Shown here: one piece after another, positions 16,670 through 24,399 of the stretch
Layout of the letters: each line of letters opens with the position of its first letter
Position numbering within the stretch: the first letter of the stretch is position 1
Origin: an uncultured Bacilli bacterium
GTDB taxonomy: Bacteria; Bacillota_I; Bacilli_A; RF39; UBA660
DNA: 64,000 nt
NCBI GenBank assembly: GCA_934101795.1
Contig: CAKORY010000001.1
Span: 124,001-188,000 of the forward strand
Direction: 5' to 3'
Translations under genes and position numbers: made by a program
Notes under the pieces: generated by a model
The model's database searches: none
Seen by the model: the letters and a program-made list of their open reading frames with translations, nothing else
Told to the model about the DNA's origin: nothing

Positions 16670-17773
16670 TTAATATTCAGTTTCATATAAATCAATATAT
16701 TCTTCCAAAGTTAATTTATTATCATAAATAATTTTAGCAGCATCAGTGCCAACATAACGTATGTGCCAATTTTCAAATTGATATAGTGTTATGTTTTCTT
16801 TATTTTCTGGGAATCTAATAATAAATCCATATTTGTAAGCATTATTTTCTAGCCATGTATAATTTTCATCTGTAAGTCTAATATTTGATAAAGCTGTATT
16901 TTTTAAATCAATTGAAAGTCCAGTTTGATGTTCCGAGTAACTTGGTCTTGCAGAATAAGTATCGGCTTTAGTTACTCCTTCTTTAGAAACATATTTATTA
17001 TAAAGGGTTGTTTGAAATGATTCATCACGAAATGCTGTTGTGGGCATTAAGTTAATATTTAATTCATCTTTAGTAGCTTTTTGAAGCTTTTCAAATCCAT
17101 CTTTAATGACTAAGCGCATTGGAACTTTATTTCCATAAGCTCCATCAACATATGTTAAATCTTTTGGTTTATAATTTTTAGGTAAATGGTTATATTTGTT
17201 TACTAAAACAAGTAAGCTATCAGCATCTTTAACTTCTTTTGTATCCGTATAAACAGGTAAGTCTAGTTTTAGATTAACTCTGGTTACAGCATCTTCATAG
17301 CTAACTTTTTCTTTTTCTTTATAAGTATTATATCTACTTATTTTGCTGGCATCAAAGTTTTTGAATTTATAGTAATTTGTTATATCAACATAATCTTCTT
17401 CTTTTAATATTTCTATATTTTTATTACTTAAATTAAATATATAATTTATTTCTTTACCAGAATAACCTTTGGGAAGAAAAGTAGTAAGTACTTCTTCAAA
17501 ATTACTTTGTTTATTAAATTTAATATCTTTGTATTCTTTTAGATATTTTTCGTTATAAATATTATTAAGTAAGACATATTCTAAGGTTTTAGAATAATCT
17601 TGCTTTTTTATATTGTTTTTAGACATTAGTTTATCTATTTGACTTGATACTTTTTCTGCATTATCACCTTTGTTTTGATAAATATAGAAAGTAGTGCCAA
17701 TTATTAAACCTAAAAATATTAGTGTTAATATAAATTTAATTGGTCCTTTTTTTATCTTTTTTCTCTTTGTCAT
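16670..17773 (-). CDS. VanY-family D-alanyl-D-alanine carboxypeptidase
   Basis: 367 residues with a basic N-terminus and single membrane anchor (~13-31). The C-terminal peptidase domain has the zinc motif SEHQTGLSID (His282, Asp289) and the later 'ENWHIRYVG' (His338), the SxHxxGxAxD...HxR arrangement of VanY/LAS enzymes. A long N-terminal extension (~35-190) precedes it. It would trim peptidoglycan stem peptides outside the membrane. No VanR/S/H/A/X genes accompany it, so this is a housekeeping wall-maturation enzyme, not a resistance operon. Confidence 0.88.
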   Translation of the reverse strand: MTKRKKIKKGPIKFILTLIFLGLIIGTTFYIYQNKGDNAEKVSSQIDKLMSKNNIKKQDYSKTLEYVLLNNIYNEKYLKEYKDIKFNKQSNFEEVLTTFLPKGYSGKEINYIFNLSNKNIEILKEEDYVDITNYYKFKNFDASKISRYNTYKEKEKVSYEDAVTRVNLKLDLPVYTDTKEVKDADSLLVLVNKYNHLPKNYKPKDLTYVDGAYGNKVPMRLVIKDGFEKLQKATKDELNINLMPTTAFRDESFQTTLYNKYVSKEGVTKADTYSARPSYSEHQTGLSIDLKNTALSNIRLTDENYTWLENNAYKYGFIIRFPENKENITLYQFENWHIRYVGTDAAKIIYDNKLTLEEYIDLYETEY

Positions 17774-17936
17774 GTTATCACCTTATTATAAGTATATCAC
17801 TTAAAAAAAACTTTGTAAAACGTTATTCGTTCGAAAAATGTGAAGTTTTGGGTCAGCATTCCTTGGAAAAATGTGAAATTAGTTGATTTTAAATAAAAAT
17901 TATAGTAATATTTTCTATATATAAGGAAGTGATAAT
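17774..17936. other. divergent intergenic region between VanY and ffh
   Basis: 163 bases with two copies of a short direct repeat, GAAAAATGTGAA(G/A)TT, near 17833 and 17866, and a possible ffh promoter TTGATT-N17-TAATAT ending near 17912. No hairpin terminator or ORF was seen. Confidence 0.4.
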
Positions 17937-19235
17937 ATGTTTGAATACATGGGAGATAGAATTAGTAATGCCTTAAAAAATATTAAAGGCATGGGAAAAA
18001 TTACAGAAGAAAATATAAGTGATGCAACTAGAGAAATTAGAATTGCTCTTTTAGAAGCTGATGTTAATTATCAAGTTGTTAAAGAATTTGTTAGTGATGT
18101 AAAAGAAAAAGCCCTTGATGCAGAAGTTGGGAAGAGTTTAAAACCTGATGAATTGTTTTTGAAAATTGTTAAAGATGAACTTGTTTCTTTACTTGGAGGA
18201 GATTATGTTCCTTTGGAAACTTTAAAAAAACCAACAATTTTAATGCTTGTTGGGCTTCAAGGTAGTGGGAAAACTACAACTGCTGGTAAACTAGCAAATT
18301 ATTTAAGAAAAAAGTTTAGTAAAAATCCATTACTTGTTGCTGCAGATATTTATAGACCTGCTGCGGTTGAACAGCTTAAAACTATTGGTAAAGAGTTAAA
18401 TGTTGAAGTATTTAGTGAAGATGCTTCTGTTACTAAAATAGTTAGTGATGCTTTAGAATATGCAAGTAATAATAAAAATGATTACATTATAATAGATACT
18501 GCAGGTAGACTTCAAATAGATGAAGAACTAATGCAAGAGTTAAAAGATGTAGATAGTCTTGTACATCCTCATGAAAAAATACTTGTTATAGATGGTTCAA
18601 TGGGGCAAGATGCTATTAATGTTATTACAGGATTTAATGATTCTCTTAGTTTAACTGGGTGTATTTTAACTAAACTTGATGGTAATACAAAAGGCGGTGT
18701 TGCATTGTCTGTAAGACATTTAACACATATACCTATTAAGTTTGTTGGTACTAGTGAAAAAATGGATGGCTTAAGTGAATTTTATCCTGAAAGAATGGCC
18801 GAACGTATTCTAGATATGGGAGATATTCTTGAAATAGTTAGTAAAGTTGAAGATGTAATTGATGAAGATGAAGCTATGATGCAAGCTAAAAAAATGAAAA
18901 AAGGTACTTATGATTTAAATGACTTTTTAAATAATTTAAAACAAATTAAAAAGCTTGGACCACTTGAAAATATTTTGAAAATGCTTCCTGGGGCTCGTAA
19001 AATAGGACTTAATAACTTTTCAATTGACCCAAAAGACTTGGCACATGTTGAAGCAATACTTCAGTCAATGACACCAGAAGAAAGAAGAAAACCGGAAATA
19101 CTAAAAGCATCTCGTAAACAAAGAATTGCTAAAGGTAGTGGTAGAAGTGTTGAAGAAGTAAATAGACTTTTAAAACAATTTGATATGATGAAAGATATGA
19201 TGAAGAAAATGTCTAGTGGCAAGATGCCATTTTAA
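17937..19235 (+). CDS. ffh: signal recognition particle protein Ffh
   Basis: 432 residues. N domain (1-~85), GTPase G domain with 'GLQGSGKTTTAGKLANYLRKK' (G1), 'DTAGRLQIDEELMQEL' (G3) and 'TKLDGNTKGGVALSV' (G4), then the Met-rich M domain ending 'MKDMMKKMSSGKMPF', which binds SRP RNA and signal sequences. Length and motifs are standard. It targets nascent membrane and secreted proteins to FtsY. Its usual partner ylxM and the SRP RNA gene are not in the window. Confidence 0.97.
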   Translation: MFEYMGDRISNALKNIKGMGKITEENISDATREIRIALLEADVNYQVVKEFVSDVKEKALDAEVGKSLKPDELFLKIVKDELVSLLGGDYVPLETLKKPTILMLVGLQGSGKTTTAGKLANYLRKKFSKNPLLVAADIYRPAAVEQLKTIGKELNVEVFSEDASVTKIVSDALEYASNNKNDYIIIDTAGRLQIDEELMQELKDVDSLVHPHEKILVIDGSMGQDAINVITGFNDSLSLTGCILTKLDGNTKGGVALSVRHLTHIPIKFVGTSEKMDGLSEFYPERMAERILDMGDILEIVSKVEDVIDEDEAMMQAKKMKKGTYDLNDFLNNLKQIKKLGPLENILKMLPGARKIGLNNFSIDPKDLAHVEAILQSMTPEERRKPEILKASRKQRIAKGSGRSVEEVNRLLKQFDMMKDMMKKMSSGKMPF

Positions 19236-19241
19236 AAAAAT

Positions 19242-19273
19242 AAAACCTCATTTCTTAAGTGAAATGAGGTTTT
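19242..19273. terminator. bidirectional terminator after ffh
   Basis: AAAACCTCATTTC (19242-19254), 6-base loop, GAAATGAGGTTTT (19261-19273) then TT. A 13-bp perfect stem between convergent genes. Confidence 0.9.
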
Positions 19274-19279
19274 TTCAAG

Positions 19280-19747
19280 TTATTTTTCTTCTTTTTCAGC
19301 TTTATTAGTTGTTTTTGTACTTTTTGGTAATGCATTATTTTTGACTTTGATATTATCGTTTATTTCTTTGGTATTTTTCCAAATCATAATGTTAATCATC
19401 ATAAGTTCATAAACAATTCTTATACCAATTGGTCCTAGAATTAAAACCATTAAGAATGAAACGAAGTTAATTGATATAAAACCAAATGAGAATAAAATAA
19501 TAAATACTGTAGCTATTATATAAACAATTTTTAAAATAGGTTCTATAAGCATTGTTTTAAAATCTAATAAATCTTTTAGTTTTTGAAGATTTTTACTTAC
19601 AGGTTTATTATCTTTAACAAACATAAAGTAAATCATTATGCCAGCTGCAATAGCTATTACAAATGCTATAGCAGTCCATACAGCTGTACCAACAATTTTA
19701 TTTGCTGTGTTTGTTGTTTCTCCAATTAAATATTCATAATTTTGCAT
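19280..19747 (-). CDS. DUF4282-like membrane protein
   Basis: 155 residues with hydrophobic segments near 18-43, 68-89 and 93-113, and a charged C-terminal tail 'KSTKTTNKAEKEEK'. The core 'LDFKTMLIEPILKIVYIIATVFIILFSFGFI' and 'LILGPIGIRIVYELMMINIMIWKNTKEINDNI' fits the DUF4282 pattern. ATG 19747 has a GGAG site. Role unknown. Confidence 0.65.
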   Translation of the reverse strand: MQNYEYLIGETTNTANKIVGTAVWTAIAFVIAIAAGIMIYFMFVKDNKPVSKNLQKLKDLLDFKTMLIEPILKIVYIIATVFIILFSFGFISINFVSFLMVLILGPIGIRIVYELMMINIMIWKNTKEINDNIKVKNNALPKSTKTTNKAEKEEK

Positions 19748-19853
19748 ATTATTTAGCTCCTTTCTATTAATATATTAACAAAAATTATTATTTATTACAA
19801 TAAAAATTTGTAAATTATTGTCATATTTGGTAGAATAAAATAGGTGAATTTAA

Positions 19854-20369
19854 ATGATAGAAATAGTAAAAAATAAAAGTAATATAGGTGAAGAAGAAAT
19901 AAATAATGTAATTACTAGAGTTAAAGCTTTAATTATAACTAGTGATAATAAAATATTATTAGGTCATTCTTACTCAGAATATCAGTTTCCTGGAGGCCAT
20001 GTTGAGAATAATGAAGAATTGCTTCCTGCTTTAAAAAGGGAACTTAAGGAAGAAACTGGTCTTGTTTTTGATACAGATAATTTAGAGGCTTTTGCAATTT
20101 TAAAAAAATATTTTAAAGATTATCCAAGTGAGAAAGTAAATACTAAATTAATAATTTATTATTATGTAATAAAGGATGATAGAGTACCTATTTTAAAAAA
20201 TACAAATTATACTGATGAAGAGTTGGATGGTAATTTTAGTTTAAGGTATGTACCCCTTGATATAGTTAAATGTGTCATAAATGATAATATTAATGCTTGT
20301 GGTGATAGTGAAGGTATAGCAAAAGAAATGCTGGAAGTACTTAATTATTATTTTAATTTAAATGTATAA
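19854..20369 (+). CDS. NUDIX hydrolase
   Basis: 171 residues. The Nudix box GX5EX7REUXEEXGU is intact at residues ~48-70: 'GHVENNEELLPALKRELKEETGL'-type, with REL-KEETG visible. The N-terminal 'VKALIITSDNKILLGH' strand and the 'PGGHVE' turn are typical of (d)NTP or sugar-nucleotide hydrolases. Upstream spacing is only ~100 bases with a weak GGTGAAT site. It ends 43 bases before sigG. The substrate cannot be inferred from the sequence. Confidence 0.9.
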   Translation: MIEIVKNKSNIGEEEINNVITRVKALIITSDNKILLGHSYSEYQFPGGHVENNEELLPALKRELKEETGLVFDTDNLEAFAILKKYFKDYPSEKVNTKLIIYYYVIKDDRVPILKNTNYTDEELDGNFSLRYVPLDIVKCVINDNINACGDSEGIAKEMLEVLNYYFNLNV

Positions 20370-20412
20370 ATTATAAAAAAATATGCCATAAATAAGAGGA
20401 AAGGACTTAAAT

Positions 20413-21189
20413 ATGGCAAAATATAAAGTTGATATAACTGGTATTAATACAAGTGAAATAGAAGTTTTAAGTAATGAAGAAATGACTAATTTGTTTGTAG
20501 AATATCGTATGGGAAATTTAGATGCTAAAGATAGACTTATAAATGGCAATTTAAAACTTGTTTTAAGTGTACTTAGAACTTTTAATAAAGGTAATGTTAA
20601 TTTAGATGACTTATTTCAGGTTGGTGTTATTGGTCTTATTAAAGCAATTGATAATTTTGATTTATCTTATGGTCTTAAGCTATCTACGTATGCGGTGCCC
20701 CTTATTGTGGGAGAAATAAAAAGATACATCAGAGATAATACTCTAGTTAGAGTTAGTCGAAGCACTAAAGATTTAGCTTATCAAATTATTAAATTTAAAG
20801 AAAAATATGTAAGTGATTATGGTGTGGAACCACCGGCATCAGTTATTTCCAAAGAACTTGGAATTGATGAGTATTTAATTGGTTATGCTATGGATGCAAT
20901 GAAAGATCCAGCTTCAATATTTGAACCGATTTATAATGATGGTGGTGATACAATTTATTTATTTGATCAACTTGCTGATACTAAAGATAAAAATAGTGAT
21001 AAAGATATGATTATATCTTTAAGAAAAGCACTTTTAAAAATTAAAGAAAGAGAAAAAGATATATTATTGCAAAGATTTATGATTGGTAAAACACAAATGG
21101 AAATTGCTGATGAAATGGGAATAAGTCAAGCTCAAGTATCTAGACTTGAAAAAAGTGCAATTATAAATGTTCGTAGATTAATTAAATAA
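20413..21189 (+). CDS. sigG: sporulation sigma factor, sigma-G
   Basis: 258 residues, aligning end to end from memory with Bacillus SigG. The N-terminus 'YKVDITGINTSEIEVLSNEEM' corresponds to the SigG-specific 'KVEICGVNTSKLPVL'. Region 2 is 'NLKLVLSVLRTFNKG...DDLFQVGVIGLIKAIDNFDLSYGLKLSTYAVPLIVGEIKRYIRDN', region 4 'KTQMEIADEMGISQAQVSRLEKSAI'. It would direct late forespore genes. sigF is excluded mainly by the N-terminal signature. Its presence, followed by ylmC, shows the organism belongs to a sporulating lineage. Confidence 0.93.
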   Translation: MAKYKVDITGINTSEIEVLSNEEMTNLFVEYRMGNLDAKDRLINGNLKLVLSVLRTFNKGNVNLDDLFQVGVIGLIKAIDNFDLSYGLKLSTYAVPLIVGEIKRYIRDNTLVRVSRSTKDLAYQIIKFKEKYVSDYGVEPPASVISKELGIDEYLIGYAMDAMKDPASIFEPIYNDGGDTIYLFDQLADTKDKNSDKDMIISLRKALLKIKEREKDILLQRFMIGKTQMEIADEMGISQAQVSRLEKSAIINVRRLIK

Positions 21190-21214
21190 TGCATATAATT
21201 AAGTGGTGGATATT

Positions 21215-21436
21215 ATGTATTTAAGTGAACTTCAAAATAAAGATATAATTAGTGTAAAAACTGGTATAAATTTGGGTAGAATTGTTGATGCTGAGGTAGA
21301 TAATACTGGAAAAATTATAAGCTTAGTTGCAGAAAATAAAAAGTTGTTTAGAAAAGTACTAAAAACTGGTGAAATAAGTTTTACTTTTCAAGATATAACT
21401 AAAATAGGTACAGATTGTATACTAGTAAATAAGTAA
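21215..21436 (+). CDS. YlmC/YmxH-family PRC-barrel sporulation protein
   Basis: 73 residues from ATG 21215 (GGTGG site 5-6 bases upstream); the in-frame GTG at 21203 is too far upstream. 'MYLSELQNKDIISVKTGINLGRIVDAEVDNTGKIISLVAE' is the PRC-barrel pattern of YlmC/YmxH, which in Bacillus also lies near sigG. It is a small cytosolic beta-barrel of unknown biochemical role that is conserved in spore formers. Confidence 0.85.
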   Translation: MYLSELQNKDIISVKTGINLGRIVDAEVDNTGKIISLVAENKKLFRKVLKTGEISFTFQDITKIGTDCILVNK

Positions 21437-21457
21437 AAAATGTGTTACAATAATAGC

Positions 21458-21928
21458 ATGAAGAAAAAAAGTTTGATTATTGCTATTATTGTTTTTTTAT
21501 TTGATATACTTATTAAATATATAGTTGATAAGTCATTTTATTATGGAATTTTAAAAAGCATTATTCCGGGATTTTTTTATTTAACTAAAGTTTATAACGA
21601 TGGTGCGGCATGGAGTACTTTTGAAGGGTCTAGAATTTTATTAATTGTAATTGCTATTATTTCTTTAGTATTTTTAATAATGTATCAAAAAGGTTTTAAA
21701 GAAAGTAAAAGAAATAGTGTTGCATTTGGTTTAGTTTATGGGGGGCTTTTAGGCAATTTATGTGATAGAATTAGATTTGGTTATGTTATTGATTACTTGA
21801 AATTTTATATTGGTGGGTATGAATTTCCAGTATTTAATTTAGCAGATATGGCGATAGTGGTTGGATTTATTCTTATTATATATGCAATTTATAGGGGAGA
21901 AGATAAATATGGAAATAAAAGTAAATGA
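21458..21928 (+). CDS. lspA: lipoprotein signal peptidase (signal peptidase II)
   Basis: 156 residues from ATG 21458. Four transmembrane helices and the family blocks 'YNDGAAWSTFEG', 'GGLLGNLCDRIRFGYVIDYLKF' (first catalytic Asp) and 'FPVFNLADMAIVVG' (second catalytic Asp). It cleaves prolipoproteins such as PrsA in this window. No ribosome site precedes ATG 21458 or 21440; instead a TACAAT at 21446-21451 sits about 7 bases before ATG 21458, so a leaderless transcript is possible. It overlaps the following pseudouridine synthase gene by 20 bases. Confidence 0.93.
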   Translation: MKKKSLIIAIIVFLFDILIKYIVDKSFYYGILKSIIPGFFYLTKVYNDGAAWSTFEGSRILLIVIAIISLVFLIMYQKGFKESKRNSVAFGLVYGGLLGNLCDRIRFGYVIDYLKFYIGGYEFPVFNLADMAIVVGFILIIYAIYRGEDKYGNKSK

Positions 21929-22790
21929 AAGTGATGTAAGAATTGATAAATATTTAGCTAGTGTAACTGATTATAGTAGAGAAACAATTACTAAAATGAT
22001 CGAAGATGGTTATATATTAGTAAATAAAAAGAATATTAAACCATCATATAAAGTGAAAGAAAATGATAATATTTTAATAAAAGATGGTTTTGTTAAAGAA
22101 ATGAATTTAGAAGCAACTAAAATGGATATAGATATAGTTTATGAAGATGAATACTTAATGGTTATCAATAAACCAAGTGGTTTAGTGGTGCATCCTGGAG
22201 CAGGTAATTTTAATAATACTTTAGTTAATGGTCTTCTTTACTATAATAAGACTTTGAGTAAAGGTGAAGATTTTAGACCTGGAGTAGTACATAGACTTGA
22301 TAAAGATACCAGTGGTCTTATGTTAGTTGCTAAAGATGATAAAGCACATGAAATACTGGCAGAAGATTTTAAAAATAAGAGAGTACATAGAGAATATATT
22401 GCTCTTTTAGATGGTGTTTTTCCTCAAGAAAAAGCTATAGTGGATGCTCCGATTGGCAGAAGTAAACAATTTTTTGATAAAATGGAAGTAAGAAGTGATG
22501 GAAAAAAAGCTATTACTAATATTGAAGTTTTAAAAAAATATAAAGATTATACTTTAGTAAAATTAGTACTTGAAACAGGTAGAACGCATCAAATTAGAGT
22601 TCATTTATCTTATATAGGTTATCCAGTTCATAATGATCCAGTTTATTCAGGTAAAAAATGTACAGAATTTGGTCAATTTCTTCATTCTGCTTATTTAAAG
22701 TTTAAACATCCTATTACAGGTGAAATCTTAGAATTTGAAGCAAAACTACCAGAGACGTTTGAAAACTTTATAAAAGATTTAGAAAAGTAG
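21909..22790 (+). CDS. rluD: RluD-family 23S rRNA pseudouridine synthase
   Basis: 293 residues from ATG 21909, which has GGGGAGA upstream; earlier in-frame ATGs lie inside lspA without a site. An N-terminal S4 domain ('VRIDKYLASVTDYSRETITKMIEDGYILVN') precedes the catalytic domain with 'VVHRLDKDTSGLMLVAK' (catalytic Asp), 'ETGRTHQIRVH' and 'HSAYLKFKHP'. The lspA-rluD order is the same as in Bacillus (lspA-ylyB). It is predicted to modify helix 69 of 23S rRNA; target assignment is by family. Confidence 0.92.
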   Translation: MEIKVNESDVRIDKYLASVTDYSRETITKMIEDGYILVNKKNIKPSYKVKENDNILIKDGFVKEMNLEATKMDIDIVYEDEYLMVINKPSGLVVHPGAGNFNNTLVNGLLYYNKTLSKGEDFRPGVVHRLDKDTSGLMLVAKDDKAHEILAEDFKNKRVHREYIALLDGVFPQEKAIVDAPIGRSKQFFDKMEVRSDGKKAITNIEVLKKYKDYTLVKLVLETGRTHQIRVHLSYIGYPVHNDPVYSGKKCTEFGQFLHSAYLKFKHPITGEILEFEAKLPETFENFIKDLEK

Positions 22791-23085
22791 AAATTAGTAT
22801 ATAAATATTTATAAGTAAATATGGTATAGAAGTAATAGGCAAATAACCTAATATTCTTTTAAAATCATGTAATAGTAAAATAGAAAAAATAATAAGTAGA
22901 ATAGAATTAATAAAAGAAAATAGATAATTTTCAAAATAAAAAAGAAATATTAAATTTGAAAATATAAGTAAATAGTTAGTTAATGCTGAAAAAATTATAG
23001 TATCATCAAATAAATGAAAATTATTTATTTTAAGTAAAGTAGAAACTATGAATATTAAACTTAATATGTAAAGAAAGATAAACAA
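22768..23085 (-). CDS. small hydrophobic protein, unknown
   Basis: 105 residues on the minus strand, overlapping the last 23 bases of rluD. The chosen start is a TTG at 23085 because AAAGAGGTG lies 6 bases upstream; a GTG at 23094 overlaps that site. Three or four hydrophobic segments cover almost the entire protein ('LFIFLYILSLIFIV', 'YLLIFSNLIFLFYF', 'FINSILLIIFSILLL', 'YLLINIYILISTFL') with a conserved-looking 'LHDFKRILGYLPI' loop. It fills an otherwise empty 340-base gap, which supports a real gene. Family not recognised. Confidence 0.5.
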   Translation of the reverse strand: MFIFLYILSLIFIVSTLLKINNFHLFDDTIIFSALTNYLLIFSNLIFLFYFENYLFSFINSILLIIFSILLLHDFKRILGYLPITSIPYLLINIYILISTFLNLL

Positions 23086-23150
23086 TTGTATCACCTCTTT
23101 ACTAAAGATATGATTTATTGTAAAATATTATGACAAGGGAGATGGATTTA

Positions 23151-24311
23151 ATGCCTAATTTAACAATACGAAAAAGCGACCAGATTATGATGAGTTTGGT
23201 TCATTATTTTGTAACTAAAGAAAATTATGCTCCGATACAAGTTCAAGGAGTTAAAGATGAAATTTGGTTAGAAAATTTAGATGGGCCATATAGAATAATA
23301 AGAATAACTTGTAATAGAGTTATAAATGAAGAACAATATAAATTTGAAATGTTTAAAATGGAACATGTTTTGAAACAAATAAGGAAAAAAACATTGTCTT
23401 TTAAGGTAAATGCTTTAAATATTTGTTTGGACATTAGTAAAAAGGTTGATAAAGGCGATATAAAAAACATAGAAACTATTGGTATAGAAAGTCTTGAAGA
23501 TGTTAGAAAAAATCCTGATATAAATAAAGCTTTTCCAAATATTAAAGAAGAGCTTTTAGAGACAAATGATGGAATTGATTTAATAATTAATGTAACTAAT
23601 GATATAAATGAAAAGACTGAAGAGGAAAATAAGAAATTTAGTGATGTATTTGCTCCGAAGAAAATAGTTTTTACAAATATTATATCTTTGATATGTTTAG
23701 TAATGTATTTTGTAATAGCTATTTATGGTGGTAATTTTATTAACTTTGATGCCAATATTTTAGCTAAATTTGGTGCTAACAATATAATACTTGTTAAAAG
23801 TGGTGAAATATGGAGACTTTTTACATGTGCATTTTTACATGTTGGTTTAATTCATTTATTTGTTAATATGTATTCTTTAAGGGTTATTGGACCAAGTGTT
23901 GAGGCATTGATAGGTAAATGGAAATTTGTTTTTATTTATTTGGTAAGTAGCATAAGTGCTAGTTTAATGTCTTTAGTTTTTACTGAAAGTAATATTGTAT
24001 CTGCGGGTGCTAGTGGAGCAATATTTGGTCTTATGGGAGCTTTACTTTATTTTGGATATCACTACAGACTTTACTTAAATGATGCTATAAAAACTCAAAT
24101 TATACCTGTTATTTTATTTAACTTGCTAATTGGTTTTATGGTTTCTGGCATTGATAATGGTGCTCACATTGGAGGTTTAGTTGGTGGTTATCTTGCCACA
24201 ATGGCTATAGGAATTAAAAATAAATCTCATAAGAAAGACATGATTAATGGATGGATTGTGTTAATTTTATATTTAGTATTCTTAAGTTATATAGTATTTT
24301 TTGTAAAATAG
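23151..24311 (+). CDS. rhomboid intramembrane serine protease, GluP-like
   Basis: 386 residues from ATG 23151 (AAGGGAG site). A ~175-residue cytosolic N-terminal domain precedes about seven membrane helices. Signature blocks: 'FLHVGLIHLFVNMYSLRVIG', catalytic Ser288 in 'GASGAIFGLMGALLYFG', and His339 in 'NGAHIGGLVGGYLATM'. The layout with a soluble N-terminal domain resembles Bacillus GluP/YqgP. It would cleave membrane proteins within the bilayer; substrates are unknown. Confidence 0.92.
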   Translation: MPNLTIRKSDQIMMSLVHYFVTKENYAPIQVQGVKDEIWLENLDGPYRIIRITCNRVINEEQYKFEMFKMEHVLKQIRKKTLSFKVNALNICLDISKKVDKGDIKNIETIGIESLEDVRKNPDINKAFPNIKEELLETNDGIDLIINVTNDINEKTEEENKKFSDVFAPKKIVFTNIISLICLVMYFVIAIYGGNFINFDANILAKFGANNIILVKSGEIWRLFTCAFLHVGLIHLFVNMYSLRVIGPSVEALIGKWKFVFIYLVSSISASLMSLVFTESNIVSAGASGAIFGLMGALLYFGYHYRLYLNDAIKTQIIPVILFNLLIGFMVSGIDNGAHIGGLVGGYLATMAIGIKNKSHKKDMINGWIVLILYLVFLSYIVFFVK

Positions 24312-24399
24312 AAATGGAGTTAGTTTTTCATTTCTATTTTTTTGAAAATTATAGCTTTTTCTTGCTTAAAATGGTATTATATATATAAGGGTGATAAGG

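Noticed and set aside
16670..17773. A vancomycin-resistance vanY
   Set aside because: No vanRS, vanH, vanX or ligase genes nearby; the anchored carboxypeptidase is common in wall metabolism.
17833..17880. GAAAAATGTGAA direct repeats as a regulatory operator, perhaps related to GGAAAAAAGGTGAAG near 5865
   Set aside because: Short A-rich matches are expected in this composition; no symmetry and no consistent position relative to promoters.
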